The notes beneath the pieces were generated by a model that saw nothing but the letters and a program-made list of their open reading frames with translations, ran no database searches and had not been told where the DNA came from. DNA of 64,000 nt from Niabella ginsenosidivorans (GTDB taxonomy: Bacteria > Bacteroidota > Bacteroidia > Chitinophagales > Chitinophagaceae), in assembly GCF_001654455.1 (NCBI RefSeq), contig NZ_CP015772.1:4154001-4218000 (forward strand). The letters run 5' to 3'. Of this stretch, positions 35,823 through 45,204 are shown in pieces (positions within the stretch are counted from its first letter, which is position 1; each line of letters begins with the position of its first letter). A program made the translations under genes and the position numbers.

Positions 35823-38800
35823 ATGACAGAAAAAAAAGGATTATACGACCCTTCATTTGAACGTGATGCATGTGGAATTGGTTTTGTTGCCAATATCAAA
35901 GGCAATAAGAATCATCAGACCATTTCAGATGCACTTACTGTTTTAGAAAACATGGATCACCGGGGGGCCTGCGGCTATGAGCCCAATACTGGTGACGGGG
36001 CAGGTATTATGATTCAGATACCACATGAGCTTTTTTATGATGAGTGCCTTCAGTTAGGCATTTCACTGCCGGCGATTGAGGAGTATGCAGTGGGAATGAT
36101 TTTCTTTCCAAGGGATATTAAAAAGCGCGAAGAATGCAGGGATATTTTTACGCGTGCTGCGCAAAAAATGGGAATGAAAGTGATCCGTTGGCGCAATGTA
36201 CCGGTAAATCCTGCCGGCATTGGTTCTTCTGCTCTTGCAGTAGAACCGGACATTGAACAGGTATTTCTTCAGAAGCCCGATAAAATTAAAACGGCTGAAG
36301 AATTTGAACGCAAGCTTTTTGTATTGCGTAAGTACGCCACCCATATGACCACCAATACAGTTAAAAAGGATCCTATCGGTTTTTATATTAATTCGCTTTC
36401 CTGCAGAACCGTGATTTACAAAGGCCAGCTGACCAGTTTTCAGGTGCGTTCTTATTATAAAGATCTCACTGATCAGAGAACTGTTAGCGCATTCGGGCTG
36501 GTACATTCCCGTTTTGCCACAAACACCTTTCCCTCCTGGCGCCTGGCGCAACCCTTCCGTTTTATTGCGCATAACGGGGAGATCAACACGCTGCAGGGCA
36601 ATCTGAACTGGTTGCGCTCCAGTGAACGGGGTTTTGAATCTCCTTTATTTACAAAGGAAGAAATGGATATGCTGGTGCCTATTGTAAGCAATAATCAAAG
36701 TGACTCTGCCTGCCTGGATAATATGATCGAGCTGCTGGCGCTTACAGGCCGTTCACTGCCGCATGTAATGATGATGCTGATCCCTGAGGCATGGGATGGC
36801 AATGAGGAGATGGATCCGGCCAAAAAAGCATTCTATGAGTTTCATGCCTGCCTGATGGAGCCCTGGGACGGTCCTGCTTCCATTTCATTTACAGATGGAA
36901 AAATCATTGGCGCTACGCTCGACAGGAACGGTTTAAGGCCCTCCCGCTACTGCGTTACCAGCGATGGCCGGGTTATTATGGCCTCTGAAACGGGCGCGTT
37001 GCCGGTAGATCAAAGCCTTGTTATTGAAAAAGGGCGCCTGCAACCGGGTAAAATGTTTGTGGTAGATATGGAGCAGGGACGCATCATCAGCGATGAGGAA
37101 CTGAAAAAAGAGATCTGCTCTCAGAAACCTTATGCCGACTGGCTGAACAAATACAAGATCCGGTTAAATGAATTGCCGGAACCAAGGGTCATGTTCACCA
37201 ACCTGAGTGAAGACCAGATCTTCCGCTATCAGAAAGCTTTTGGTTATACCTCTGAAGACGTTGAAAACATCATCCTTCCCATGGCCATCAATGGCAAGGA
37301 ACCTATCGGTGCTATGGGAATTGATACGCCGCTGGCCGTTTTAAGTGACCAGCCACAGCACATCACTTCCTATTTTAAACAGCTTTTTGCCCAGGTAACC
37401 AACCCTCCTATTGACCCCATCAGGGAACGAATGGTCATGTCCCTGGCTACTTTTGTGGGCAATAACGGCAGCATGCTTATAGAAGATGAAATGGATTGCC
37501 ATGTGGTAGCGCTGAAGCAGCCTATCCTTAACAATTTTGAGCTGGAAACATTAAGAAGTATTGATACAGGTACTTTCCAGGCAAAAACACTTCAATGTTA
37601 TTTCAGGGCCGACGGTAAACCCGGTTCCCTGGAAAAAGGACTGGATCGCATTTGTGCTTATGCTGAAGATGCCGTAAACGACGGTTTTGAAGTGTTGGTA
37701 TTGCAGGACCGGGCTATCGACAGCCAGCACGCGCCCATTCCATCGCTGCTTGCTGTTGCAGCTGTGCATCATTACCTGATCAGAAAAGGACTAAGAGGCA
37801 AAGTAGGGCTGGTGGTAGAAGCCGGTGATGTTTGGGAAGTGCACCATTTTGCATGCCTGTTAGGCTTTGGTGCCACGGCCATTAACCCTTACCTGGCTTT
37901 CTCCACCATACATAATTTAAAAGAGTCCGGAAAGATTAAAACAGATATTTCACTGGACAATCTTTACAAAAATTACATCAAGGCGGTTAGCGACGGATTG
38001 CTCAAAGTGTTCTCAAAAATGGGGATTTCCACGCTGCAGTCCTACCAGGGCGCGCAAATATTTGAGATCATCGGTATCAATCAGTCTGTTGTAAGCAAAT
38101 ACTTTACCGGTACTACCTCACGTATAGAAGGTATGGGGCTGGATGAGCTGGCACGCGAGGCACTGGCAAAGCACAGTTTTGGCTTCAGCCCGAAACCGAT
38201 TCCTGTAGACCAGCTGCCCACAGGCGGTTTTTATCAATGGAAACGTAAAGGAGAGACCCATTTGTTCAACCCCCAAACCATTCACCTGCTACAGTATTCC
38301 ACAAAGATGAACGATTACAACATCTTTAAGAAGTATACCAAACTGGTGAATGACCAGACCCAAAAAGCCATTACACTGCGGGGATTGCTGGATTTCAAAC
38401 GCAGCAGGAAGCCCATTCCTGTTGAGGAAGTAGAGCCTGCAGAAGCTATTTATAAACGCTTTGCCACAGGAGCCATGAGTTTTGGCTCTATCAGTTGGGA
38501 AGCGCATACCACATTAGCCATAGCTATGAACCGCCTGGGCGGAAAAAGCAATACAGGAGAAGGCGGGGAAGATGAAGCACGCTATACACCGCTGGAAAAC
38601 GGCGATAGCATGCGCAGCGCTATTAAACAGGTTGCCAGCGCACGTTTTGGGGTAACCAGTTTGTATTTAAGCGAGGCAGATGAGCTGCAGATCAAAATGG
38701 CACAGGGTGCAAAACCTGGTGAAGGCGGACAACTCCCCGGCGACAAGGTAGACGACTGGATCGGCAAGACCCGCCATGCTACTCCGGGTGTGGGCCTCAT

Positions 38801-40337
38801 TTCTCCTCCCCCGCACCACGATATTTATTCTATTGAGGATCTGGCACAGCTAATATTCGATCTTAAAAATGCCAACCGGCATGCGCGTATCAACGTAAAA
38901 CTGGTAAGTAAAGCCGGCGTAGGCACTATTGCAGCAGGTGTAACAAAAGCCAAAGCAGATGTAGTGCTGATCTCAGGTCATGACGGGGGAACGGGCGCCT
39001 CTCCGGTAAGCTCTATCCGCCATGCGGGCCTGCCCTGGGAATTAGGCGTTGCCGAAGCACAGCAAACACTTGTAAAAAACAAACTGCGCAGCCGTGTGGT
39101 ATTACAAACAGATGGTCAGATGCGTACCGGGCGGGATATTGTCATTGCCGCCATGCTGGGCGCAGAAGAATGGGGCGTTGCAACCGCAGCCCTGGTGGTA
39201 GAAGGATGCATTATGATGCGTAAATGCCACTTAAATACCTGCCCTGTTGGAGTAGCCACCCAAGATCCTGAATTAAGAAAAAGATATACCGGCAACCCGG
39301 ATCATGTGGTCAACTTCTTCAGATTCTTAACAGAAGATATGCGGGAACTGATGGCGGAACTGGGTTACAGAACGGTTAATGAAATGATCGGTCAAACGAA
39401 CGACCTTAAAGTCAGAGAAGGAATCAGTCACTGGAAATATAAAAACCTGGATCTGTCCCCGATCCTCTATCGTGAAAAAGAAGAGGATGGCGTTGGGCTT
39501 TACCACTCGGAAGAACAGGATCATGGATTAAAATCGGTGCTGGACTGGAAATTCCTGGAAGCAGCCCAACCGGCTATTGAAAACGGAACCGTGGTAAAAG
39601 CGTCCTTTGATATTGTAAATACGGACCGCGCCGCAGGTACTATTCTCTCTCACGAGATCACAAAAAAATACCGTTCAGCCGGATTACCGGAAGATACCGT
39701 ACACATTAAATTAAAAGGAACAGCAGGACAAAGCTTCGCAGCTTTTTGTAATAAAGGGATTACATTAGAGCTGGAAGGTGATGCCAATGACTATTTTGGT
39801 AAAGGGTTGAGCGGTGCAAAACTGATCGTTTACCCGGACAATAATGCAGGCTTTGTTGCAGAAGAGAACAGCATTATTGGTAACGTTGCCTTTTACGGAG
39901 CTACCAGCGGGCAGGGCTTTATACGCGGAAAGGCAGGCGAGCGTTTTGCGGTTCGTAATTCCGGGGCTACAGTAGTTGTGGAAGGCGTGGGAGATCATGG
40001 CTGTGAATACATGACAGGCGGCCGCGCTATTATCCTTGGTGATACAGGAAGAAATTTTGCTGCAGGTATGAGCGGAGGCATTGCCTATGTTTATGATGCC
40101 AGCCAGAAATTTGCCGGCAATTGCAATAAGGAAATGGTAGAACTGGATCCCGTTGATAACAATGATATCCTGTTCCTCCAGGAATTCATCTCCAAACATT
40201 ACGAATACACAAAGAGCCCGGTTGCCAAATTCATTTTAGATGATTTTGATAATCAGCTAAAAAACTTTGTAAAGGTCTTTCCTTCAGAATACAAAAAGAT
40301 CATACTCGCAAAGGAAGAGCAAAAGCAGTTGGCATAA
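35823..40337 (+). CDS. gltB: Glutamate synthase large subunit
   Basis: 1504 aa. The Ntn glutaminase domain carries the catalytic Cys17 (DACGIGFVANIKG); the mature enzyme usually begins at this Cys after propeptide removal. The FMN synthase domain spans about 790-1180 (PPPHHDIYSIEDLAQLIFDL, SGHDGGTGASPVSSIRHAGL). A 3Fe-4S cluster is bound at CIMMRKCHLNTC. The C-terminal GXGXG domain has AFYGATSGQGFIRGKAGERF. With GltD it makes two glutamates from glutamine and 2-oxoglutarate using NAD(P)H. gltD follows 54 bp downstream. Confidence 0.97.
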   Translation: MTEKKGLYDPSFERDACGIGFVANIKGNKNHQTISDALTVLENMDHRGACGYEPNTGDGAGIMIQIPHELFYDECLQLGISLPAIEEYAVGMIFFPRDIKKREECRDIFTRAAQKMGMKVIRWRNVPVNPAGIGSSALAVEPDIEQVFLQKPDKIKTAEEFERKLFVLRKYATHMTTNTVKKDPIGFYINSLSCRTVIYKGQLTSFQVRSYYKDLTDQRTVSAFGLVHSRFATNTFPSWRLAQPFRFIAHNGEINTLQGNLNWLRSSERGFESPLFTKEEMDMLVPIVSNNQSDSACLDNMIELLALTGRSLPHVMMMLIPEAWDGNEEMDPAKKAFYEFHACLMEPWDGPASISFTDGKIIGATLDRNGLRPSRYCVTSDGRVIMASETGALPVDQSLVIEKGRLQPGKMFVVDMEQGRIISDEELKKEICSQKPYADWLNKYKIRLNELPEPRVMFTNLSEDQIFRYQKAFGYTSEDVENIILPMAINGKEPIGAMGIDTPLAVLSDQPQHITSYFKQLFAQVTNPPIDPIRERMVMSLATFVGNNGSMLIEDEMDCHVVALKQPILNNFELETLRSIDTGTFQAKTLQCYFRADGKPGSLEKGLDRICAYAEDAVNDGFEVLVLQDRAIDSQHAPIPSLLAVAAVHHYLIRKGLRGKVGLVVEAGDVWEVHHFACLLGFGATAINPYLAFSTIHNLKESGKIKTDISLDNLYKNYIKAVSDGLLKVFSKMGISTLQSYQGAQIFEIIGINQSVVSKYFTGTTSRIEGMGLDELAREALAKHSFGFSPKPIPVDQLPTGGFYQWKRKGETHLFNPQTIHLLQYSTKMNDYNIFKKYTKLVNDQTQKAITLRGLLDFKRSRKPIPVEEVEPAEAIYKRFATGAMSFGSISWEAHTTLAIAMNRLGGKSNTGEGGEDEARYTPLENGDSMRSAIKQVASARFGVTSLYLSEADELQIKMAQGAKPGEGGQLPGDKVDDWIGKTRHATPGVGLISPPPHHDIYSIEDLAQLIFDLKNANRHARINVKLVSKAGVGTIAAGVTKAKADVVLISGHDGGTGASPVSSIRHAGLPWELGVAEAQQTLVKNKLRSRVVLQTDGQMRTGRDIVIAAMLGAEEWGVATAALVVEGCIMMRKCHLNTCPVGVATQDPELRKRYTGNPDHVVNFFRFLTEDMRELMAELGYRTVNEMIGQTNDLKVREGISHWKYKNLDLSPILYREKEEDGVGLYHSEEQDHGLKSVLDWKFLEAAQPAIENGTVVKASFDIVNTDRAAGTILSHEITKKYRSAGLPEDTVHIKLKGTAGQSFAAFCNKGITLELEGDANDYFGKGLSGAKLIVYPDNNAGFVAEENSIIGNVAFYGATSGQGFIRGKAGERFAVRNSGATVVVEGVGDHGCEYMTGGRAIILGDTGRNFAAGMSGGIAYVYDASQKFAGNCNKEMVELDPVDNNDILFLQEFISKHYEYTKSPVAKFILDDFDNQLKNFVKVFPSEYKKIILAKEEQKQLA

Positions 40338-40391
40338 ACAATTTACAGAAGCAGTAATCAGCAAACAAAAACAGAAATCAGCAATTAAAAT

Positions 40392-41897
40392 ATGGGTAAA
40401 CCAACAGGATTTTTAGAGTTTACAAGACAAGCTCCCCGGAAGAAGCCAGTAGAGGAACGCATACAGCACTATAAAGAATTTGTTGAGCTTTTCCCGGAGG
40501 ACCAGTTAAACAACCAGGCGGCAAGATGCATGGACTGTGGTGTTCCTTTCTGCCACAGTGGCTGCCCTTTAGGGAACGTCATCCCCGAATTCAATGATGC
40601 CGTTTATCGTAAGGAATATAAAGAGGCATATGATATTTTAACAGGCACCAATAATTTTCCGGAATTTACCGGCAGGATTTGTCCTGCACCCTGCGAATCT
40701 GCCTGCGTGCTGGGCATTAATCAGCCTCCCGTTGCCATTGAGGAGATTGAAAAACATATTATTGAGATCGCTTTTGAAAAAGGGTTCGTTTCCAGAAAAG
40801 CCCCCAATATCAGAACCGGTAAAAAAGTAGCTGTAGTAGGCAGTGGCCCCTCAGGCCTTGCAGCTGCTGCTCAGCTGAACTATGCCGGGCATCAGGTAAC
40901 GGTTTTTGAACGCGATGAAAAGCCCGGAGGGCTCCTGCGTTACGGTATTCCGGATTTTAAACTGGAAAAATGGGTTATTGACCGCCGTATTGCCGTAATG
41001 GAAGAAGAAGGAGTAGAGTTCAGGTGCCACGCCAATGTAGGTAAAAACATCAGCATTCATGACCTGCTGAGAAATTATGATGCCATTGTATTGTGCGGTG
41101 GCAGTACCGTTCCCAGGGACTTACCAATCCCGGGAAGGCAACTGAAAGGCATTCATTTTGCGATGGACTTCCTTAAGCAGAATAATAAAAGAGTGGACGG
41201 CAAAGATTTCCTTGCTCATAAAGATATTGAAAGCAATATCCTTACTGAAGAAGTAGTAGCTACCGGTAAAAACGTGGTAGTGATCGGCGGTGGTGATACC
41301 GGAAGCGATTGTGTAGGCACCAGTAACCGGCACAAGGCCTCTTCCGTAACACAATTTGAGTTGCTGCCAATGCCTCCCAAAGAAAGAACCGATGCAATGC
41401 CCTGGCCCTCCTATCCCATGCTCTTAAAGACCACTACAAGCCATGAAGAAGGAGCCAATCGCCACTGGTCTATTGCTACAAAAGAATTTAAAGGTGACGG
41501 GAACGGCAATCTGAAGTCGCTGGTAGTGGTTGACCTGGAATGGAAAACGCCCGAACCGGGAAAACCTGCACAATTCACAGAAATACCCGGATCAGAGAGG
41601 GAAATGCCCTGCGAACTGGCCCTGTTGGCTATGGGCTTTTTACATCCGCAGCACGAGGGCCTGTTACAGGAACTGGATGTAGAACTGGATAACCGGGGAA
41701 ATATAAAGGCCTCCGATCAGGAATATAAAACAAATATTCCCAAGATCTTTGCGGCAGGCGATATGCGCAGAGGGCAAAGCCTGGTTGTATGGGCCATCAG
41801 CGAAGGCCGCGAATGTGCCCGTAAAGTGGATGAGTTCCTGATGGGCCACTCTGTTCTTGAGACCAAGGAACAATCAGTATTGTTATCTTTTGAATAA
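40392..41897 (+). CDS. gltD: Glutamate synthase small subunit
   Basis: 501 aa. Two 4Fe-4S ligand sets occur near the N-terminus: CMDCGVPFCHSGCPLGNVIP and ICPAPCESAC. The FAD-binding motif is VAVVGSGPSGLAAAAQL (about residue 150) and the NAD(P)H site GKNVVVIGGGDTGSDCVGTS (about 295). IFAAGDMRRGQSLVVWAISE near the end is conserved. It passes electrons from NAD(P)H to the GltB FMN. Ammonia assimilation operon gltBD, ended by the terminator at 41917. Confidence 0.97.
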   Translation: MGKPTGFLEFTRQAPRKKPVEERIQHYKEFVELFPEDQLNNQAARCMDCGVPFCHSGCPLGNVIPEFNDAVYRKEYKEAYDILTGTNNFPEFTGRICPAPCESACVLGINQPPVAIEEIEKHIIEIAFEKGFVSRKAPNIRTGKKVAVVGSGPSGLAAAAQLNYAGHQVTVFERDEKPGGLLRYGIPDFKLEKWVIDRRIAVMEEEGVEFRCHANVGKNISIHDLLRNYDAIVLCGGSTVPRDLPIPGRQLKGIHFAMDFLKQNNKRVDGKDFLAHKDIESNILTEEVVATGKNVVVIGGGDTGSDCVGTSNRHKASSVTQFELLPMPPKERTDAMPWPSYPMLLKTTTSHEEGANRHWSIATKEFKGDGNGNLKSLVVVDLEWKTPEPGKPAQFTEIPGSEREMPCELALLAMGFLHPQHEGLLQELDVELDNRGNIKASDQEYKTNIPKIFAAGDMRRGQSLVVWAISEGRECARKVDEFLMGHSVLETKEQSVLLSFE

Positions 41898-41916
41898 AAT
41901 AAAAAGTATCCCTGAC

Positions 41917-41946
41917 AAAAAAGGCGGCTTTATTGCCGTCTTTTTT
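41917..41946 (+). terminator. Rho-independent terminator of gltBD
   Basis: AAAAAAGGCGGC pairs with GCCGTCTTTTTT (one G-T pair) around a 6-nt loop, with the T run as the tail. It is 20 bp after the gltD stop. Confidence 0.85.
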
Positions 41947-41992
41947 ATTGACCTGCCCCAAGGGTCCGGATATCATTACTTCTTTTATTGTT

Positions 41993-42121
41993 ATACGAAG
42001 TAGATACCTGGTTTTTGGTTTTATACGGAAATGGCATTTTAATCAGGCCAGAAGTTTCCGCAAAAAATGTTCCGGACATTCGGAAGAACAAAGAGGCTTG
42101 ATCCAGGACTTCACTTCGTAT
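41993..42121. other. 129-bp structured element (three-way-junction-like)
   Basis: Outer stem ATACGAAGT (41993-42001) with ACTTCGTAT (42113-42121), continued by CCTGG (42007-42011) with CCAGG (42103-42107) after a 5x5 internal loop. Inside are two hairpins: CGGAAA+TGGC with GCCA+TTTCCG (42026-42060), and TTCCG with CGGAA (42070-42085), flanked by TGT...ACA. It lies 46 bp past the gltBD terminator in a gene-free stretch. It could be an ncRNA or a non-autonomous mobile repeat. No protein is convincing here. Confidence 0.45.
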
Positions 42122-42410
42122 CAGTCAACCTATCCGTTCAGCAGATCAGGACAGATCCCAATCATATTTTATCAATCCAAAAGCACCATTCTGATACTGT
42201 TCTTTCAAAACCAATCAGATACATTTTTAATACTACTATTGAAACACAAAAGCAGTACAAGTACAACCAAGCAAAACAGATTCCGGGTTCCATTTATGCC
42301 GGGCCCTGCTGACAATAGCTGTTATGAGTGGGACCGTTTAAGCTATAGCAGTAATATAACTGAACTTACATTATTAGTGCTCTGTAGTAAAAAACAGCAG
42401 TCCGGAAAAT
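42122..42410. other. Intergenic remainder between gltD and ompA
   Basis: A long open frame crosses it (41933-42412) but has low-complexity composition and no family. Nothing else is identified before the ompA terminator. Confidence 0.5.
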
Positions 42411-42414
42411 AAAA

Positions 42415-42438
42415 AACCCCTCCCAAACGGGAAGGGTT
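42415..42438 (-). terminator. Terminator of the OmpA-family gene
   Basis: On the minus strand AACCCTTCCC and GGGAGGGGTT form a 10-bp stem (one mismatch) with loop GTTT. A TTTTTT run follows. It is 25 bp after the ompA stop. Confidence 0.85.
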
Positions 42439-42462
42439 TGTATTTGTTATAGCAAAAAGTTA

Positions 42463-44043
42463 CTATTTTTTGCGAAGATTCGGATGCGGAGGAGCCACTG
42501 TGTTGGGTCCGTCTTCTCCGGGAGCGGCAGCACGGATATCTACTGTGTTGCAGTCTCCACCTTCTTGACCAGAAGAGAAGATAAATCTGTCTCCGCTGAT
42601 ACCTTCTTTTTCCTGTAAGTGAGTGATCACTTTATTTACGTGATCCCAGCTTAATTGTTGCTGTTTCTTAGTAGCAGCGCAATATCCAACTACAACTACT
42701 TTACAGTTTGGATTAGCCCTTAATTTAGAAGCTACAGTAGCTAAAGAAGCAGCAGCGTCATCAGAAAGTTTGTTAGAATTAGGAGCAAAAGTTACGCTTG
42801 GTAATGCACCTAATAAAGTAGCACAATCATCTGCAGGTTTTACTCCGCAACCTTCTGGACAAGGACATTTACCTACGCCATCAGCATCAACCGGCTGGCA
42901 ATATGTAGGAGTAACCAGTTCTTTGTCTTTACAATCAGGAACACCGTCACCATCAGTATCACGGCTAACACCATGAGTATCTACCGGGCATCCGGCAGGA
43001 GTTTGCTCCTGGTCGAATTGGTCAGTTACACCATCACCATCAGCATCCGGAAGAACTATTTCGGGCACACGACGCAGTTCGCCATATGCGTAGTTCAGCG
43101 GGTTTAACCAGTACAGGGGCTCAACTCTTCTGGATTTGTTGCCCAGATTAAAGTTCAGGCCGATAGTTCCGTAGTTATAGAAGTCTCTGGAAAGGTTACC
43201 AGCTGCAGTAGGTAATACACCGTCCAGATAATCGCTAAACGGAGTAATGATGCGGTCTTCTATAGCAAGATTTACACGGTCGCTCAGCCTGAAAGCAATA
43301 CCTAAACCTGCAGTAACAGAAGGTTTTGCATATCCGGCGAACATTTTGTTGTAATTCTCAGAAAGCTGACGGTTGAAAGAACCATAATTTCCGTCAATCG
43401 CATCCCTGTAATTTTTCAGGATGTCTTTCCGGTCATTATAATTTCCGGAACCCGCATTTGACGGCTGAGCGGTAGCATTATACTCTGGCCTCCAGGTGTT
43501 TACACCAGCACCTACGATACCATAAAGGGTAACGGATGTTTGGTTTTTATAAAAGCGGATGTTGTGAATGTTAAACAACGCCTGTAAAGACAGATCCTGT
43601 GCTTTTGTTCTGTAGTTGGGAACCCAGCTACCACCAGGACCGTTACCAGCAAAATTGCCGGCTCTCCAGCCTTCACCTTTAGCAATACCATAAACATATT
43701 CCAGTCTTAAAGACATCACATGTCCTAAAGATTTACGGATATGGGCACCAAAACCGAAGGATGCAATGTTTGCAGGAACATCTCCTATTACGGTGAAAGA
43801 TCCACCTTTAATACCGATTTCCCACATGTCTTTTGGTTTAGCAGGATAATCGCTGGTACCAACAATAAAATCATTATTCTGCTGCAGTCTTTTGCCGGAA
43901 TAATAGTTAGAGTCAGTAACAGAATAAGTACCGTACAGCGGGTGTGGCGCTGTGTACGGGTGCGAAGGGCTTACCTGAGAAAACCCTGTGGACGCAATCA
44001 GGCAGCCTATACCTGCCAATAAAGTGTACTTTTTGCTTGTCAT
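42463..44043 (-). CDS. OmpA-family outer membrane protein with thrombospondin type 3 repeats
   Basis: 526 aa. Signal peptide to about residue 22 (LLAGIGCLIASTGFSQ). A beta-barrel region covers about 50-290 (FGAHIRKSLGHVMSLRLEYV, LAIEDRIITPFSDYL). Calcium-binding TSP3 repeats follow (DADGDGVTDQFDQEQTPAGC, DTDGDGVPDCKDK). The C-terminal OmpA-like peptidoglycan-binding domain spans about 405-500 (LPSVTFAPNSNKLSDDAAAS, VVVGYCAATKKQQQLSWDHV). It probably links the outer membrane to peptidoglycan. A strong promoter lies at 44087-44117. Confidence 0.92.
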   Translation of the reverse strand: MTSKKYTLLAGIGCLIASTGFSQVSPSHPYTAPHPLYGTYSVTDSNYYSGKRLQQNNDFIVGTSDYPAKPKDMWEIGIKGGSFTVIGDVPANIASFGFGAHIRKSLGHVMSLRLEYVYGIAKGEGWRAGNFAGNGPGGSWVPNYRTKAQDLSLQALFNIHNIRFYKNQTSVTLYGIVGAGVNTWRPEYNATAQPSNAGSGNYNDRKDILKNYRDAIDGNYGSFNRQLSENYNKMFAGYAKPSVTAGLGIAFRLSDRVNLAIEDRIITPFSDYLDGVLPTAAGNLSRDFYNYGTIGLNFNLGNKSRRVEPLYWLNPLNYAYGELRRVPEIVLPDADGDGVTDQFDQEQTPAGCPVDTHGVSRDTDGDGVPDCKDKELVTPTYCQPVDADGVGKCPCPEGCGVKPADDCATLLGALPSVTFAPNSNKLSDDAAASLATVASKLRANPNCKVVVVGYCAATKKQQQLSWDHVNKVITHLQEKEGISGDRFIFSSGQEGGDCNTVDIRAAAPGEDGPNTVAPPHPNLRKK

Positions 44044-44086
44044 AACTAAGGATTAAGATTTAAAAACGATTTCCTAAAATGAATAG

Positions 44087-44117
44087 CAAATTTAAAGCCA
44101 TTTCTTAAATAAACAAA
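44087..44117 (-). promoter_or_regulatory. Canonical Bacteroidota promoter of the ompA-type gene
   Basis: On the minus strand TTTG (44117-44114), a 19-bp spacer and TAAATTTG (44094-44087) match the -33/-7 consensus exactly. The predicted leader is about 37 nt to ATG 44043. This is the best promoter match in the window. Confidence 0.75.
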
Positions 44118-44239
44118 TTTTTAACCTAAAAAAATAATAATTTTTTGATCACCGGAAATTCATTTTTAGTTAAAAATGAAGATTTTAAATGTGGAAAATT
44201 ACTTGATTTAAGCTTATTTTGCCTATATTTTGTCTATAA

Positions 44240-45202
44240 ATGAAGCTACCCACCTCACTTATAAAAGAAGAATTAGAGAGTTTTGAAGAACGGTTTAAAG
44301 GTGCAGTAAAAAGCAATACGCCACTTTTAGACCGTATTATGCGGTATATTGTTAAAAGGAAAGGTAAACAATTACGGCCTATGTTTGTTTTTCTTTCTGC
44401 AAAGCTGTTTGCCCCTACCTCTGAAGCTACTTACAGGGCTGCTTCTCTTGTAGAGATCCTGCATACTGCTACCCTTGTTCATGATGATATTGTAGATGAC
44501 TCTTTGGAAAGAAGGGGTTTTTTTTCGACCTACGCCCTTTGGAAGAATAAGGCCTCAGTACTCGTAGGCGATTACCTGCTGGCTACCGGGTTATTGCTTT
44601 CGCTGGAGCATGGAGATCACCGGATGCTTCAGCTTATGTCTGATGCCATTCAGAAAATGGCTGAAGGAGAATTGCTTCAATTGGAAAAAGCACGTTCCCT
44701 GAACCTGAAGGAAGCGATTTATTACGACATCATTAAGAACAAAACGGCCTCTCTTCTCGCCTCTGCCTGTGCAGCAGGCGCGTGGTCTGTTACCCAAAAC
44801 GAAGAAGCAACAGAAAAAGCCAGGCTTTTTGGTGAAAAAACGGGCATCGCCTTTCAGATAAAGGACGACCTGTTCGATTACGCCAGCGAAGATGTAGGAA
44901 AACCTACCGGAAATGATATTAAAGAAAAGAAAATGACCTTACCTTTAATATATACTTTAAATAATACAGACAGGGCAACCCGGCAAAAGATCATTAATAT
45001 TGTAAAAAATAATAATAACAATAAACCAAAGGTGCAATGGGTGCTGGATATGGTAAAAGAAACCGGTGGCATTCAATACGCAACGGAGAAGATGGAAGCG
45101 TTTAAGCAGGAGGCTTTGGATATATTAAAAACCTGCCCGCATAATGAATACAATGCCGGTCTTACAGAGCTTGTGAATTATGTAACCGAAAGAAAATACT
45201 AA
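44240..45202 (+). CDS. All-trans polyprenyl diphosphate synthase
   Basis: 320 aa. First Asp-rich motif D82-D83-x-x-D86 (LVHDDIVDDSLERRG), second motif KDDLFDYASEDVGKP. KGKQLRPMFVFL near residue 40 is the substrate Lys/Arg region. It builds the prenyl chain (probably heptaprenyl or octaprenyl) for menaquinone. Chain length cannot be read reliably. recJ begins 2 bp after its stop, so they are co-transcribed. A -7-like TATATTTTG and a TTG upstream lie near 44192-44231. Confidence 0.92.
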   Translation: MKLPTSLIKEELESFEERFKGAVKSNTPLLDRIMRYIVKRKGKQLRPMFVFLSAKLFAPTSEATYRAASLVEILHTATLVHDDIVDDSLERRGFFSTYALWKNKASVLVGDYLLATGLLLSLEHGDHRMLQLMSDAIQKMAEGELLQLEKARSLNLKEAIYYDIIKNKTASLLASACAAGAWSVTQNEEATEKARLFGEKTGIAFQIKDDLFDYASEDVGKPTGNDIKEKKMTLPLIYTLNNTDRATRQKIINIVKNNNNNKPKVQWVLDMVKETGGIQYATEKMEAFKQEALDILKTCPHNEYNAGLTELVNYVTERKY

Positions 45203-45204
45203 CC

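Noticed and set aside
41933-42412. 159-codon frame between gltD and ompA
   Set aside because: Starts in the gltBD terminator, has low-complexity composition and no recognisable domain.
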